Assembly (NCBI RefSeq): GCF_018619435.1
Contig: NZ_JAHFZF010000005.1
Span: 1-64,000, forward strand
Length of the DNA: 64,000 bases
From: Rhodoferax sp. U11-2br
GTDB taxonomy: Bacteria; Pseudomonadota; Gammaproteobacteria; Burkholderiales; Burkholderiaceae_C
Direction of reading: 5' to 3'
Shown here piece after piece: positions 39,142 to 47,526 of the stretch (within the stretch, counting starts at the first letter, position 1; each line of letters starts with the position of its first letter). Made by a program: the position numbers and the translations under genes. The notes beneath the pieces were generated by a model, which worked only from the letters and a program-made list of their open reading frames with translations, was not told the origin of the DNA and did not search any database.

Positions 39142-39183
39142 GGGTATAGAATGGCGTAACGCACATTACGCTGTTTTATACCC
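39142..39183. promoter_or_regulatory. 42-bp palindrome before the serine recombinase gene
   Basis: Two nested inverted repeats share one centre: outer GGGTATA/TATACCC and inner GCGTAA/TTACGC, with 5-bp spacers on each side and a 6-bp middle. It ends 10 bp before the recombinase start. The architecture fits a dimer-of-dimers binding site, either the recombinase's own crossover/res site or an operator for its regulation. Confidence 0.65.
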
Positions 39184-39193
39184 AAGGCCAATC

Positions 39194-39868
39194 ATGTCCA
39201 AGATCGTCTGCTACCTTCGCGTGTCCACTGCCCAGCAGGGAACGTCTGGCCTTGGTCTGGAAGCTCAACAGGCAGCAGTGGTGCGCTATGCCTCCTCCAT
39301 TGGTGGCGACATCATCAAGACCTTCACCGAAGTGGAGACAGGCAAGCTGAACGCTAGACCACAACTGACCAAGGCTCTGCACCTAGCCAAGGTGACAGGG
39401 GCAACACTGGTCATTGCCAAGCTTGATAGGCTGTCCCGTAATGCTGCCTTCCTGATGACCCTTCAGGATGCTGGTGTCAAGTTCGTGGCTGCCGATCTGC
39501 CCCAAGCCAATAACCTGACCATTGGCATCATGGCGTTGGTAGCCCAACAGGAAGCCGAGGCTATCTCCAGACGCACCAAGGAAGCCCTTCAGCAAGCCAA
39601 GAAGAGGGGAACTGTGCTGGGTAACCCCAATGGGGCTGCTGCCCTGCTGAAGGCCGCTAAGGGCAATACTGCTGCACTGTCAGCCATCAAGTTGAAGGCA
39701 GATAGTCACGCCACCAACCTGAAGCCAGTCATTGAATCCATCAAGGCTGAAGGCATTACCTCACTTGGTGGTATTGCCAAGGCATTGAACGAGCGTGGGA
39801 TGCTCACTCCTCGTGGTGGTGTCTGGCACAAAACCAGTGTCAGTAATCTGATGACAAGGATGGCCTAA
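39194..39868 (+). CDS. Serine recombinase (resolvase/invertase family)
   Basis: 224 residues. The catalytic domain begins MSKIVCYLRVSTAQQGTSGL with Ser11 as nucleophile. It contains LVIAKLDRLSRNAAFLMTL and EAEAISRRTKEALQQAKKRG (the E-helix), and a C-terminal recombinase/HTH region (GITSLGGIAKALNERGMLTP). Size fits small resolvases rather than large phage integrases. ATG 39194 is the family-typical start; the longer frame would translate through the palindrome. It probably resolves multimers or inverts DNA of the element. Confidence 0.9.
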   Translation: MSKIVCYLRVSTAQQGTSGLGLEAQQAAVVRYASSIGGDIIKTFTEVETGKLNARPQLTKALHLAKVTGATLVIAKLDRLSRNAAFLMTLQDAGVKFVAADLPQANNLTIGIMALVAQQEAEAISRRTKEALQQAKKRGTVLGNPNGAAALLKAAKGNTAALSAIKLKADSHATNLKPVIESIKAEGITSLGGIAKALNERGMLTPRGGVWHKTSVSNLMTRMA

Positions 39869-40044
39869 GAGAGGCCAGCATCCATTGCGCGGGACCATGG
39901 CATCAACCGCCAGACTGGTAGTGCGTGTCAGGGATGCAGCCTAGTGCCGCGATTACAACGCTAGATCAGGTAACACCGCAAGTCTCCATACCGAACAGCA
40001 AGTGACGATGACGTCCCTCAGGGACAATATAAGGAAAACTGAAA

Positions 40045-40596
40045 GTGAAAGTGAAACAACAAGGCAGCAAATCTATCGAATTCCGACCTGCATTGGACCC
40101 CATACCAACGTGGCATGAGGTCTTATCCTATTGGGATTCAAAGGGGGTTCCACAGGTGGAAATCGTCCCTTATGACCCAGATGAGCATGACTATCAAATT
40201 TTTTGGTTCGAGAAAAGCCTCCGATTCAATACTCGACGGAACACTTTCCGTGTGCTGGAAAAGAATCCGGCGGGTGATACTGCTCGGGCGCTGATATACA
40301 CCGTGTCCAAGGGTAGGCCAAGCCTGTTTGCGGCCTTCGCTCTAATGACAACGCTTCATCACTTAAATGAGCCAAATACTCTGACAGTTGTCGTCCGCCA
40401 ATATCTCGATCAAGTCAGTCCTGATATTCGAAACCACTGGCACTCGAACGCCAAATATTTATTGCCTTGCGTGGTAGACGGTGGCAGTCGCTTCGTGGAG
40501 GACCGCGATTGGCACCTAAGGGTTGATCTTGCGGCGAGGACTTGGACAGAACTGGCGGCAAAGTTTCAGGTAGTTCGACAACCTCTTTTGACATAG
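40045..40596 (+). CDS. Hypothetical island protein
   Basis: 183 residues, not recognised. It is a soluble mixed alpha/beta protein with a GTG start preceded by an AAGGAAAAC ribosome binding site. Features include FWFEKSLRFNTRRNTFRVLE and a KGRPSLFAAFALMTTLHHL segment. There is no signal peptide or membrane helix. The gene stands alone between the serine recombinase and a small HTH gene, and codon use looks like the rest of the island. Confidence 0.55.
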   Translation: MKVKQQGSKSIEFRPALDPIPTWHEVLSYWDSKGVPQVEIVPYDPDEHDYQIFWFEKSLRFNTRRNTFRVLEKNPAGDTARALIYTVSKGRPSLFAAFALMTTLHHLNEPNTLTVVVRQYLDQVSPDIRNHWHSNAKYLLPCVVDGGSRFVEDRDWHLRVDLAARTWTELAAKFQVVRQPLLT

Positions 40597-40722
40597 AGCT
40601 TTCAAGTGACCAGCGGATACGAGGCATACCTCCATCGTCGGTTACTGTCGCAGGGTCGAAAACTGATGAAGGAACGAAGCCGCCCTTAGCGCACTGGCAA
40701 AACGCACAAGGGGAAGGTCAGC

Positions 40723-40860
40723 ATGGGCAGGCCACTTGAGGCTGACCCGGTAGCTGTCAGGAAATGGAAGCAGGAGAACAAGGCCAGCATCTCTGTGACG
40801 GTCAAACAGTTCAAGCTGTCTCAGTCAACGGTTAAGCGGTACTGTGCTGCGGGATATTAG
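40723..40860 (+). CDS. Small HTH DNA-binding protein resembling a recombinase tail
   Basis: 45 residues starting MGRPLEADPVAVRKWKQENK, with a helix-turn-helix in the second half (VKQFKLSQSTVKRYCAAG). The pattern GRP...V.....E...S......F.LS.STVKRY resembles the C-terminal Hin/resolvase HTH without its catalytic domain. A strong GGGGAAGG ribosome binding site lies 5 bp before the ATG. It could be a regulator, an excisionase-like protein or a detached recombinase tail. Confidence 0.6.
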   Translation: MGRPLEADPVAVRKWKQENKASISVTVKQFKLSQSTVKRYCAAGY

Positions 40861-40909
40861 ATACCAGTTTCATACCCAAAGCCGACTTTCAGTTCTCCAG
40901 ATAGTCCAC

Positions 40910-42016
40910 TCAAAACGGTATATCGAAGCTAACACTGAATGGACCATCGTATCTGAAGACGGACTTTAAGGCGTCAGCAAAGTACTTCTTAATTGCACTA
41001 TCCTCTGTCATGAAATCAATCACGTCATCAGGTAATTCGAATCCAATACGGGGGGCATTGGTTGTCTTGTCCCAATAGAGCGCTGGCTTAGACAAATCGA
41101 ACTCACGTTCGAAATGCCCCTCCAGCCTCCATTCCACTGCAAAACGAATCTTGCGAAAGAAATCATCAAGCAAGGTATCTGATCGATTCCAATCTTGGAT
41201 AACCCCAGAATAGAAGGCATCGCACTCAGTGGCAAACCACTTGCAGTTAGCGAGATGTAGTCGGACATAGTCCTCCAATACCGTCGAGAAAACTCCAGCT
41301 CGAACGAATCTGATCCGTGCAAATACTTCGCGCTTACGGATTATGTACCGTGCCAAATAATGCTCCGTGTCGACTTCCGTTTGTTTGATATCCGTTTTTG
41401 AAAACTTGAGGCGGATGAGGTCGGTATCAACGACTGACAGTAAATTGAACTGGTATACCGCCGGTGCCTTCTTCCGACCCGGCAATGCGGACAGCTCATA
41501 GGCCTGCGCCTTCATCAAAGAAGTAATAGCGCCGAATATTGGCTTGTCGTTCTGAGGTTTACCGGTGCCCTTGTCCATTTCTTGAAAGGCAAAGACCTCG
41601 ACATCCGGTTGTGAGAGGGCATCGACGACCCCATGTCCTTTGGCCGCATCGTGATATGCCTTTGCCCGACCACTCGCCGCAAGTTGAAATGCCAACGCCT
41701 TGTCGTTTGACCATGCGTGGAGTGGCCACCAATCTGAGTTCGGATCCTTAAGGTTTATATCGCGTGCCAACAGCGCCCATGCGTTGGCCTCACTTTTCTT
41801 GCAACTGACGATCAATACCGTGTAGACGTCGAAGTGCTGGACCTTCGACACCCGGTAGGCGACAAGATCAATTTCTCTGACGCTCTCCTCTGAGTCGTCT
41901 ACATAGAACTTGTTGCTGATGACTGTCCATCCAGAGGCGCGAAGTGTCTGCGCCACGTCGTTTTCCAGTACAAATCCAGTTTTTCGAATCTCGGCGGCGT
42001 ATGGCGCTTTAGGCAT
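40910..42016 (-). CDS. Restriction-endonuclease-like protein
   Basis: 368 residues. The N-terminal ~80 residues have the layout of a PD-(D/E)XK nuclease: Glu19 in FVLENDVAQTL, Asp50 in REIDLVAY, and a core strand LIVSCKKSE where relatives usually read ECKKS. Here the acidic residue is Ser71, so catalysis may be altered. The rest (to 368) is a large alpha/beta region without a recognised domain. It stands alone on the minus strand, so a standalone defence nuclease or a regulator derived from one are both possible. Confidence 0.62.
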   Translation of the reverse strand: MPKAPYAAEIRKTGFVLENDVAQTLRASGWTVISNKFYVDDSEESVREIDLVAYRVSKVQHFDVYTVLIVSCKKSEANAWALLARDINLKDPNSDWWPLHAWSNDKALAFQLAASGRAKAYHDAAKGHGVVDALSQPDVEVFAFQEMDKGTGKPQNDKPIFGAITSLMKAQAYELSALPGRKKAPAVYQFNLLSVVDTDLIRLKFSKTDIKQTEVDTEHYLARYIIRKREVFARIRFVRAGVFSTVLEDYVRLHLANCKWFATECDAFYSGVIQDWNRSDTLLDDFFRKIRFAVEWRLEGHFEREFDLSKPALYWDKTTNAPRIGFELPDDVIDFMTEDSAIKKYFADALKSVFRYDGPFSVSFDIPF

Positions 42017-42320
42017 GGGGATGCACTATTGAATATTTGTTTGTATCACTTAACTGACTATTTTCAGGTACTCCACTCGGTTTGGCTATCCCCCAAATGG
42101 GGGGTGCTTTGCTACGTTAACCACGGCAACCCAGTCGCACAGGTCCAAAGTGCAAGGCCAGTTTGAACCACTGCCCCCGATTCCCAGCAGGCCACCATTA
42201 CCGCGCCACATCGGTCGTACACTGCCCCTGCGGTAGTCGTTCCATCGCTATCGCCCCCAAACCTTTTCGCCCCTGTCTCTGTCTACCCTTGTGGACAGAT
42301 TCCCCCAACCGATTGAGAAC
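42017..42320. other. Divergent intergenic region, island
   Basis: About 300 bp between divergent genes. It contains a short palindrome CCCCCAAATGGGGG at 42090-42103 and an AT-rich section next to the nuclease-like gene; promoters for both directions are expected. No gene was recognised. Confidence 0.4.
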
Positions 42321-42986
42321 ATGTCCCAGCGTTGTACCGCCAGTCACTGTGCGGAGCCGGTAGCTGGATACAGCGTCTACTGCGAAGCTCACAAACGAAC
42401 CCTTCGCCGCCATGGGCATCCACTCCAGAAAGCCATCACGCTGGCCGAGTTGAAACCCTACCTGGACAGCATCACAGCAAGGCGAACCAAAAACCCTACC
42501 AACCCCACATGGGAACTGTTGCGAGGTCGCTGGCTGGCTCTGTCGGCCCATGCTGCGGCCTCATTGGATAGCCATGCTGCTGGAGCCATCACCACCACAT
42601 ACGAGCGCCAGACGGCTGAACAGTTGCTGGCCCTTGGCGACACCGTGGCCGGTGATGTCGTGATTGATACCGCCCTTGCCATGTTCTCGATGTGGGAGCA
42701 ATGGCCCACCCGTTTCAAGTCGGACAGGGCTTTCATCTATCAGCTGTCCCGTCGTGTTCGTGCCCTGTCAGAAATCCACACTGGCAGCCATTGGAGCGCC
42801 AAGGATGGCCGGATGAAGCGAACGTATCGTGATGCACCGCCCAAAACGTTGGAGTGCTTTGGTGCGTCTCTGCGGGTGGCCTTTGGGCTGGCCGGTATGC
42901 GGATGGCTGAGTTGGATAAGAAGGATGCCGAGGGGCTGAAGGCTGAACGGCAGGAACTGAGCGATGCTCTGAAGGATTTGAAATGA
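42321..42986 (+). CDS. Zinc-finger-like island protein, coupled to helicase-like gene
   Basis: 221 residues, family not named. The N-terminus has a compact metal site: Cys5, Cys10, Cys21 and His24 in CTASHCAEP...YCEAHKRTLRRHGHPL. The remainder is helical (AHAAASLDSHAAGAITTTYE, RRVRALSEIHTGSHW). Its stop overlaps the start of the helicase-like gene (ATGA), so the two are translationally coupled and likely function together, perhaps in replication or maintenance of the element. ATG 42321 was preferred over GTG 42291. Confidence 0.65.
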   Translation: MSQRCTASHCAEPVAGYSVYCEAHKRTLRRHGHPLQKAITLAELKPYLDSITARRTKNPTNPTWELLRGRWLALSAHAAASLDSHAAGAITTTYERQTAEQLLALGDTVAGDVVIDTALAMFSMWEQWPTRFKSDRAFIYQLSRRVRALSEIHTGSHWSAKDGRMKRTYRDAPPKTLECFGASLRVAFGLAGMRMAELDKKDAEGLKAERQELSDALKDLK

Positions 42987-44737
42987 ACACGGCTACCAAA
43001 CAAATTCAACTGGTCGCCTATGCGGTATCCACGGCTGTCGGATCAGGCAAGACAAGGGCCGCGATTGAGTACATCGCCAGTCCTGACCATGCCCATCAGA
43101 ACTTTATCTATGTGGCTCCCACCATCCGCCTGATCGAACAGACGGCAGAGAATCTGAGAAGCCGCATTCTGGCCAATGAGTCTGATCGGGACGTCGATCT
43201 GATCCACTCGGAATCCAAGCCGATGGAAGGTGTGCCGGTATCCGTGCAGACCACCGACATGATCAATGAAGCGGCTCCAGACAGTGGACGGGTGGTCATC
43301 CTCACCACAACGACATTTCTGAAGATCATTTCGGACTTGCGTACACCGCAGCACTGGCGGGTGATCATTGATGAAGGGTTCACACCCATCGAGTTCCTCA
43401 AGGTCCATCTGGGAGAACGGGCGGAGAAGGGACTGGATCACTTTCTGGACGTGTTTGCCATTGATGCGAGTAAGTGTCATCGGGTGATACCGGCATGGGG
43501 TCAAGAGGATTGGGTGGAAACGTTGGCCACGCAGGGCTTAAGAAAGGCTGGAGAGCAGTACACAACCTCCCAGCCCCTTGCTACCGCTGTTCACAATGAC
43601 ATCATGCGCTGTGAAATGGTGATGACGCCAAAGACCAAGGCGATCTTGGGTCGGACATATACCGATGTGCCATTCGATCCAGCCAATCCGAAACGGGTGG
43701 CATCTGAATCAGAGTTTCTGATCGCACGGTATGTCACCCCGGATTGGATTGGTCGATTTGGTGAAGTCGTGTTCATGTCAGCACTGTTCGAGAAGACCAT
43801 GCTTCATCAGTTCTGGACTCGACTGTTCGGGGTCGCCTTCATCGATCACCCTGCATTCCCAAAGGATGGCCTTCGCAACATCCATGAGGATCAGGGGATG
43901 CATGTCTATGTTGGTCACTTGCTGCACCCTGAAGACAACAGCAGCAGGTACAACCTGGACAGAAATATCGATGATGGCGCACCCAATCAGACTGAGCAAG
44001 GCAAAAGGGTCATCGACCAACTGGTCAATCTCAGTGCGGAGTACTTCAAGGGGCAATCCTTCCTGCTCCAGACGAACAACAATTACGGCTACTTCAGCGG
44101 GTCAGCATTGATGCCACAGAACGCCATCAAGGTTCCTGCTTCCAGCCATGGTTTGAACGAGTTTCAGGACCATGACAATGTTGCTGCCTTGGCGGTGACC
44201 AATCCCAACCCACAGGAAACCCGGTGGCTGATGGAGAAGATTGGTCTTGGTCTGGAAGAGACCCAAATGGCCTTCAGATTGCACACCACCTACCAAGCGG
44301 TTGGTAGAAGTTCCATTCGTAAAGCTGACCCCACCAGTGACAAGAAGGTCTTTCTGACTGTGGGCTATACCGATGCCATGATGTTGCACGACATCTTTGA
44401 GGGGTCAACTTGGCTTGGACAGGTTGGGGGCATGACGCATTTGGCTGGCACCCATGCAAGCAGCCAACCAGCAACGGTTGAGACCGAACTGTCAAATGAG
44501 ATTCTCAGCCATCTTGAAGGCGTCTCTGAAGAGACATCAAAGATATCCTCCAGAAGGATCAAGGAGTTGATGTCTCCTACCTGCGGTTCCAGTACGTGGA
44601 CCAGATCAATTGCAATTGCTTCAGAGCTCAGCAATGATTGGGCTTTGGTAGGCCAGTCATTTATCCGAAGAGATGCAGCTTATTATGGTTTCACCGGTGA
44701 GGATGAATCTGAACTGGAAGATTTGATTACCGATTAG
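42983..44737 (+). CDS. Superfamily 2 helicase-like ATPase
   Basis: 584 residues. Walker A is GSGKT at residues 20-24 (STAVGSGKTRAAIEY), motif Ia-like YVAPTIRLIEQ follows, Walker B is RVIIDEGF (Asp130, Glu131), and a motif VI-like YQAVGRSSIRK lies near residue 430. This is a DEAD/DEAH-like arrangement with DEGF in place of DExH. No nuclease or DNA-binding accessory domain is obvious. It overlaps the zinc-finger gene. A role in element replication or defence is possible. Confidence 0.75.
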   Translation: MNTATKQIQLVAYAVSTAVGSGKTRAAIEYIASPDHAHQNFIYVAPTIRLIEQTAENLRSRILANESDRDVDLIHSESKPMEGVPVSVQTTDMINEAAPDSGRVVILTTTTFLKIISDLRTPQHWRVIIDEGFTPIEFLKVHLGERAEKGLDHFLDVFAIDASKCHRVIPAWGQEDWVETLATQGLRKAGEQYTTSQPLATAVHNDIMRCEMVMTPKTKAILGRTYTDVPFDPANPKRVASESEFLIARYVTPDWIGRFGEVVFMSALFEKTMLHQFWTRLFGVAFIDHPAFPKDGLRNIHEDQGMHVYVGHLLHPEDNSSRYNLDRNIDDGAPNQTEQGKRVIDQLVNLSAEYFKGQSFLLQTNNNYGYFSGSALMPQNAIKVPASSHGLNEFQDHDNVAALAVTNPNPQETRWLMEKIGLGLEETQMAFRLHTTYQAVGRSSIRKADPTSDKKVFLTVGYTDAMMLHDIFEGSTWLGQVGGMTHLAGTHASSQPATVETELSNEILSHLEGVSEETSKISSRRIKELMSPTCGSSTWTRSIAIASELSNDWALVGQSFIRRDAAYYGFTGEDESELEDLITD

Positions 44738-44830
44738 TCAAACGTCACCATTTGAGCTAGATAGCTTAAGGGTTGAGATGGTGAGGTTTATAGTTATTAA
44801 CTTGATATTTGGCCTCAAGATTTAGCCTGC

Positions 44831-45844
44831 TCAGGAAACCTTCTCAACAGGCTCCCAAGCAAAACCCGGATTAAGTTGAACCCGCTTGTATGTCGAATCC
44901 AAAAAAGTGATGCGCTTAGAAACAGTTAATCCCGTCTGCGCCATCAATGTCTCGCGCAATGGATGGTGGCTCCCAATAAGGTACTCGTTTCGAGTGTGAA
45001 GTTTCTGCAAAAGATTGACCGATGGAATCCTGTCGAACTTTCCGTTGGTACCACGGTTGCAAGAATTGCATGACAGGACCAGATTCCATATCCCGTCCAC
45101 ATTGATTCCGGCATGCTGCTTGAGTTTGTGTGGAAAGAAGTGATCCACATCCACATTCATGGCTTCACCGACAAGCGACAAGTCTGCATAGCAATAGAAG
45201 CATTTGCCTTTCTGGTATCCGTTGAGTGCTGCTCGACTGCTTGTAACGGTCTTCCGTCGTGCACCCTTGTCAAACGTGAAGATTTCTCCCGCAACATGAT
45301 CATGCTTGACGTTGAGAAGGTTGACGGCGATGCCCAGATTCCATGCCATCTCCACCAACCGCCATCGGGACTCGACTTCTTGGGCAAAGTTCGGCGATTG
45401 AATCCCCTCAGCCAACTTGGTGAATTCGTCTGTGATCCGGATGCCTTTGTTGGCTCTGCGTTCATCTTCAAAGAACTTGTGCAAGACTGGCCCTGACCCA
45501 ACCACGTGAAAAGCATCGATCACATTGGTGAACCCGTGAGCCACCGTGGCATCCACCAAGCTGTTGAGATTTTGGTCTTGGTTAAATGCCAAGCACGCAT
45601 CAATAAACTTGCCCTTGCTGGTTGTTATCTGCTTTGGAGACTCAACAAGATGTCGGGCAATTTGCTTGGCAAAGTGCGGTGCCAGATCTTCCAGCTTGAT
45701 CAACTGACCAGCCACGGGCCGCATGTCCAGCAATGCCGATGCCAGAGCAAACTTGTAGCTGGCTGTGTTGCGCCCATATAGAACGACACCACGCCAACAA
45801 TCTTCCACAGTGGGATTGTTGGAGATGAACGGAACGGCGTCCAT
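44831..45844 (-). CDS. HNH endonuclease domain protein
   Basis: 337 residues. Residues 1-200 are a helical region of unknown family (MDAVPFISNNPTVEDCWRGV...). Residues 212-275 form an HNH domain: Cys215-Cys218 (CFYCYADL), Asp-His in DVDHFFPHK, Asn254 in WNLVLSCNSCN with Cys259-Cys262. Metal and catalytic residues look complete. The ATG is confirmed by a TGATG overlap with the methyltransferase stop; the longer upstream frame was rejected. It is the last gene of a three-gene operon. Confidence 0.82.
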   Translation of the reverse strand: MDAVPFISNNPTVEDCWRGVVLYGRNTASYKFALASALLDMRPVAGQLIKLEDLAPHFAKQIARHLVESPKQITTSKGKFIDACLAFNQDQNLNSLVDATVAHGFTNVIDAFHVVGSGPVLHKFFEDERRANKGIRITDEFTKLAEGIQSPNFAQEVESRWRLVEMAWNLGIAVNLLNVKHDHVAGEIFTFDKGARRKTVTSSRAALNGYQKGKCFYCYADLSLVGEAMNVDVDHFFPHKLKQHAGINVDGIWNLVLSCNSCNRGTNGKFDRIPSVNLLQKLHTRNEYLIGSHHPLRETLMAQTGLTVSKRITFLDSTYKRVQLNPGFAWEPVEKVS

Positions 45845-46461
45845 CAGGGACCGCGCAGTTCCATCAGAACGGACTCCCATTCAACGCCATCGCGTCCCAT
45901 GCTGTCAGAGTTCGCCCAAGTTGATATTTTCTGAAATCCCAACCCTTCGAAGATCCTCTGCAGCCGTCCGGACTGATCAGGGATGAACAGTCTGCCGTTG
46001 GCATCCCGGTTGTCTGCGACGACATCCAACCGCTTGCTGGGCACTGAATACAGCAGTCGCCCTCCGGCCTTAAGGCAGCTTTTGATCGCGGTAGCAGAGG
46101 CTGCGAGGTCGGCTACGTCAATGTGCATGAGCACCGCAGAACAGAGAATGGCATCAAAGTCTCCACCGAATGGCGGCTGTAGGTCCGGCAAGCCACCCGT
46201 GGCAATCCGTCCAGAGAGTTCCGGATGCAGTTGCTGAGACAGCATCACGAATTCTGACGTGGGATCAATGCCATAGCAGTCATGGCCAAGCTTGCTCAAC
46301 GTGGCTAGGTCACGTCCAGAACCACATCCGATATCCAACACCTTGGACTTGTTTCTGAATGCCAAGTCAAAATGGGCTGACAGGCTATTTGATACGGCCT
46401 CATAGCGATTAGCAATAGCTTGGGCGCTTTGTTCGTAATAGCTGATGGTGGCTTTATCCAT
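45844..46461 (-). CDS. Class I SAM-dependent methyltransferase
   Basis: 205 residues. The SAM-binding motif I is VLDIGCGSGRDL (41-52), the acidic residue of motif II is in CYGIDPTSE, and the Asp/Leu motif is DAILCSAVLMHI. It lacks the (D/N)PPY motif of DNA adenine/cytosine-N4 methyltransferases and the Cys motif of m5C enzymes, so its target is more likely a small molecule, nucleotide, RNA or protein. Stop and start with the HNH gene overlap (TGATG). The gene follows the NERD gene by 48 bp. Confidence 0.82.
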   Translation of the reverse strand: MDKATISYYEQSAQAIANRYEAVSNSLSAHFDLAFRNKSKVLDIGCGSGRDLATLSKLGHDCYGIDPTSEFVMLSQQLHPELSGRIATGGLPDLQPPFGGDFDAILCSAVLMHIDVADLAASATAIKSCLKAGGRLLYSVPSKRLDVVADNRDANGRLFIPDQSGRLQRIFEGLGFQKISTWANSDSMGRDGVEWESVLMELRGP

Positions 46462-46509
46462 CTGGTTGCGATCCCTGCTCGGTTTCCGATGAATGTCCCT
46501 ACCCAGCCA

Positions 46510-47526
46510 TCAAGTGAACAGCCCCTGATGATCTCTGCAGTACTGCAACCCGCCAAAACGCTTGGTGTTGTTCCAGCAGAATTTGCCCTCTGGGTAGCTG
46601 ATTTTTGAGCCACAGTGAGCACAAATCAATTTCTTAGCTGGCTCGAGAGACTCTGCGGCAACCGTCGGCTTGGGTGGTGTCACTGGAACAGGTTTGCGAG
46701 GGGTTTGAAGTTGTGGCTCGGAGGCTTTTGGCGGTGACATAACCGCCACTTTCTTGGGCTGCATGAAATCGGGCAAAGACAGCAAGTCTGCAGGACGATG
46801 TTGTCGCATGAGCTTTTCACCCCACTCCTTGACGGTGTCCAGACTGCGCATGTTCAATGCCGCCTTAAAGATCGTGCCAATTCCTTTGGAATCGATGAAC
46901 TTGGAATGCCACGTTGGAAACTGATCAGCCTTGATCAGGTTGCTGGTGTCAAAGACCCTCGCATCCGGCCTTTGAATTCTGGCTTTCGGGTGGAACATGA
47001 CAACATGGAAGCAATCCGGCTGCTTTTGGGTACGACCAACGATTTCCAGACGCTCCAACAATCTCACCAGGATGCGCTCATGTCGATGACTCTGTTCAAC
47101 TGGTGATTGAATGCCGAAATGAACATCATCGTATTGGACGGTGAATTCTCCTTGGTCATTGATGACCAGATTACCGGCGTAGTTCTTGGTCTCAATCAGG
47201 TAAATGCCAAGGCCACGATTGATGATCAAGTGATCGATCTGGGCAACTTCGCCATCGACGACGAAGCGCAAGTCATGCAGCAGCACATGGTTCTCGCCGT
47301 CCTTGAAGTAGCTGTCCAAATAATAGGCTGAATCCTTTTCGCCCTGTATGCCTTTTTTCACCCGCATGTGCTCCTCTCGGAGCCACTTCTTTTGTGAATA
47401 GTCCAGCAGAGTTGAACGCTGCAGTTCTTCAAGCAAAGTCAATCTCTTGGACTTATCGTCAGCCGACTTGAGTAGCACTTGGAAACCCTCCCTCTTGAAG
47501 GATTCTGTCACCAAAATGAGGGGCAA
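46510..47526 (-). CDS. NERD-domain nuclease with C-terminal zinc ribbon
   Basis: 338 residues. Residues 55-165 are a NERD (nuclease-related) domain with GE at 62-63, Asp98 in QIDHLIINRG and Glu112-x-Lys114 in YLIETKNYAGNL, so the PD-(D/E)XK-like active site is intact. A Pro/Lys/Thr-rich linker (about 250-295) leads to a C-terminal zinc ribbon with Cys302, Cys305, Cys317 and Cys330. It is the first gene of the minus-strand operon with the methyltransferase and HNH genes, at the right end of the island. Confidence 0.82.
   Translation of the reverse strand: MPLILVTESFKREGFQVLLKSADDKSKRLTLLEELQRSTLLDYSQKKWLREEHMRVKKGIQGEKDSAYYLDSYFKDGENHVLLHDLRFVVDGEVAQIDHLIINRGLGIYLIETKNYAGNLVINDQGEFTVQYDDVHFGIQSPVEQSHRHERILVRLLERLEIVGRTQKQPDCFHVVMFHPKARIQRPDARVFDTSNLIKADQFPTWHSKFIDSKGIGTIFKAALNMRSLDTVKEWGEKLMRQHRPADLLSLPDFMQPKKVAVMSPPKASEPQLQTPRKPVPVTPPKPTVAAESLEPAKKLICAHCGSKISYPEGKFCWNNTKRFGGLQYCRDHQGLFT

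Noticed and set aside
42090..42103. CCCCCAAATGGGGG palindrome as a terminator
   Set aside because: No T-run follows and it lies between divergent genes; possibly an operator, left as a note.
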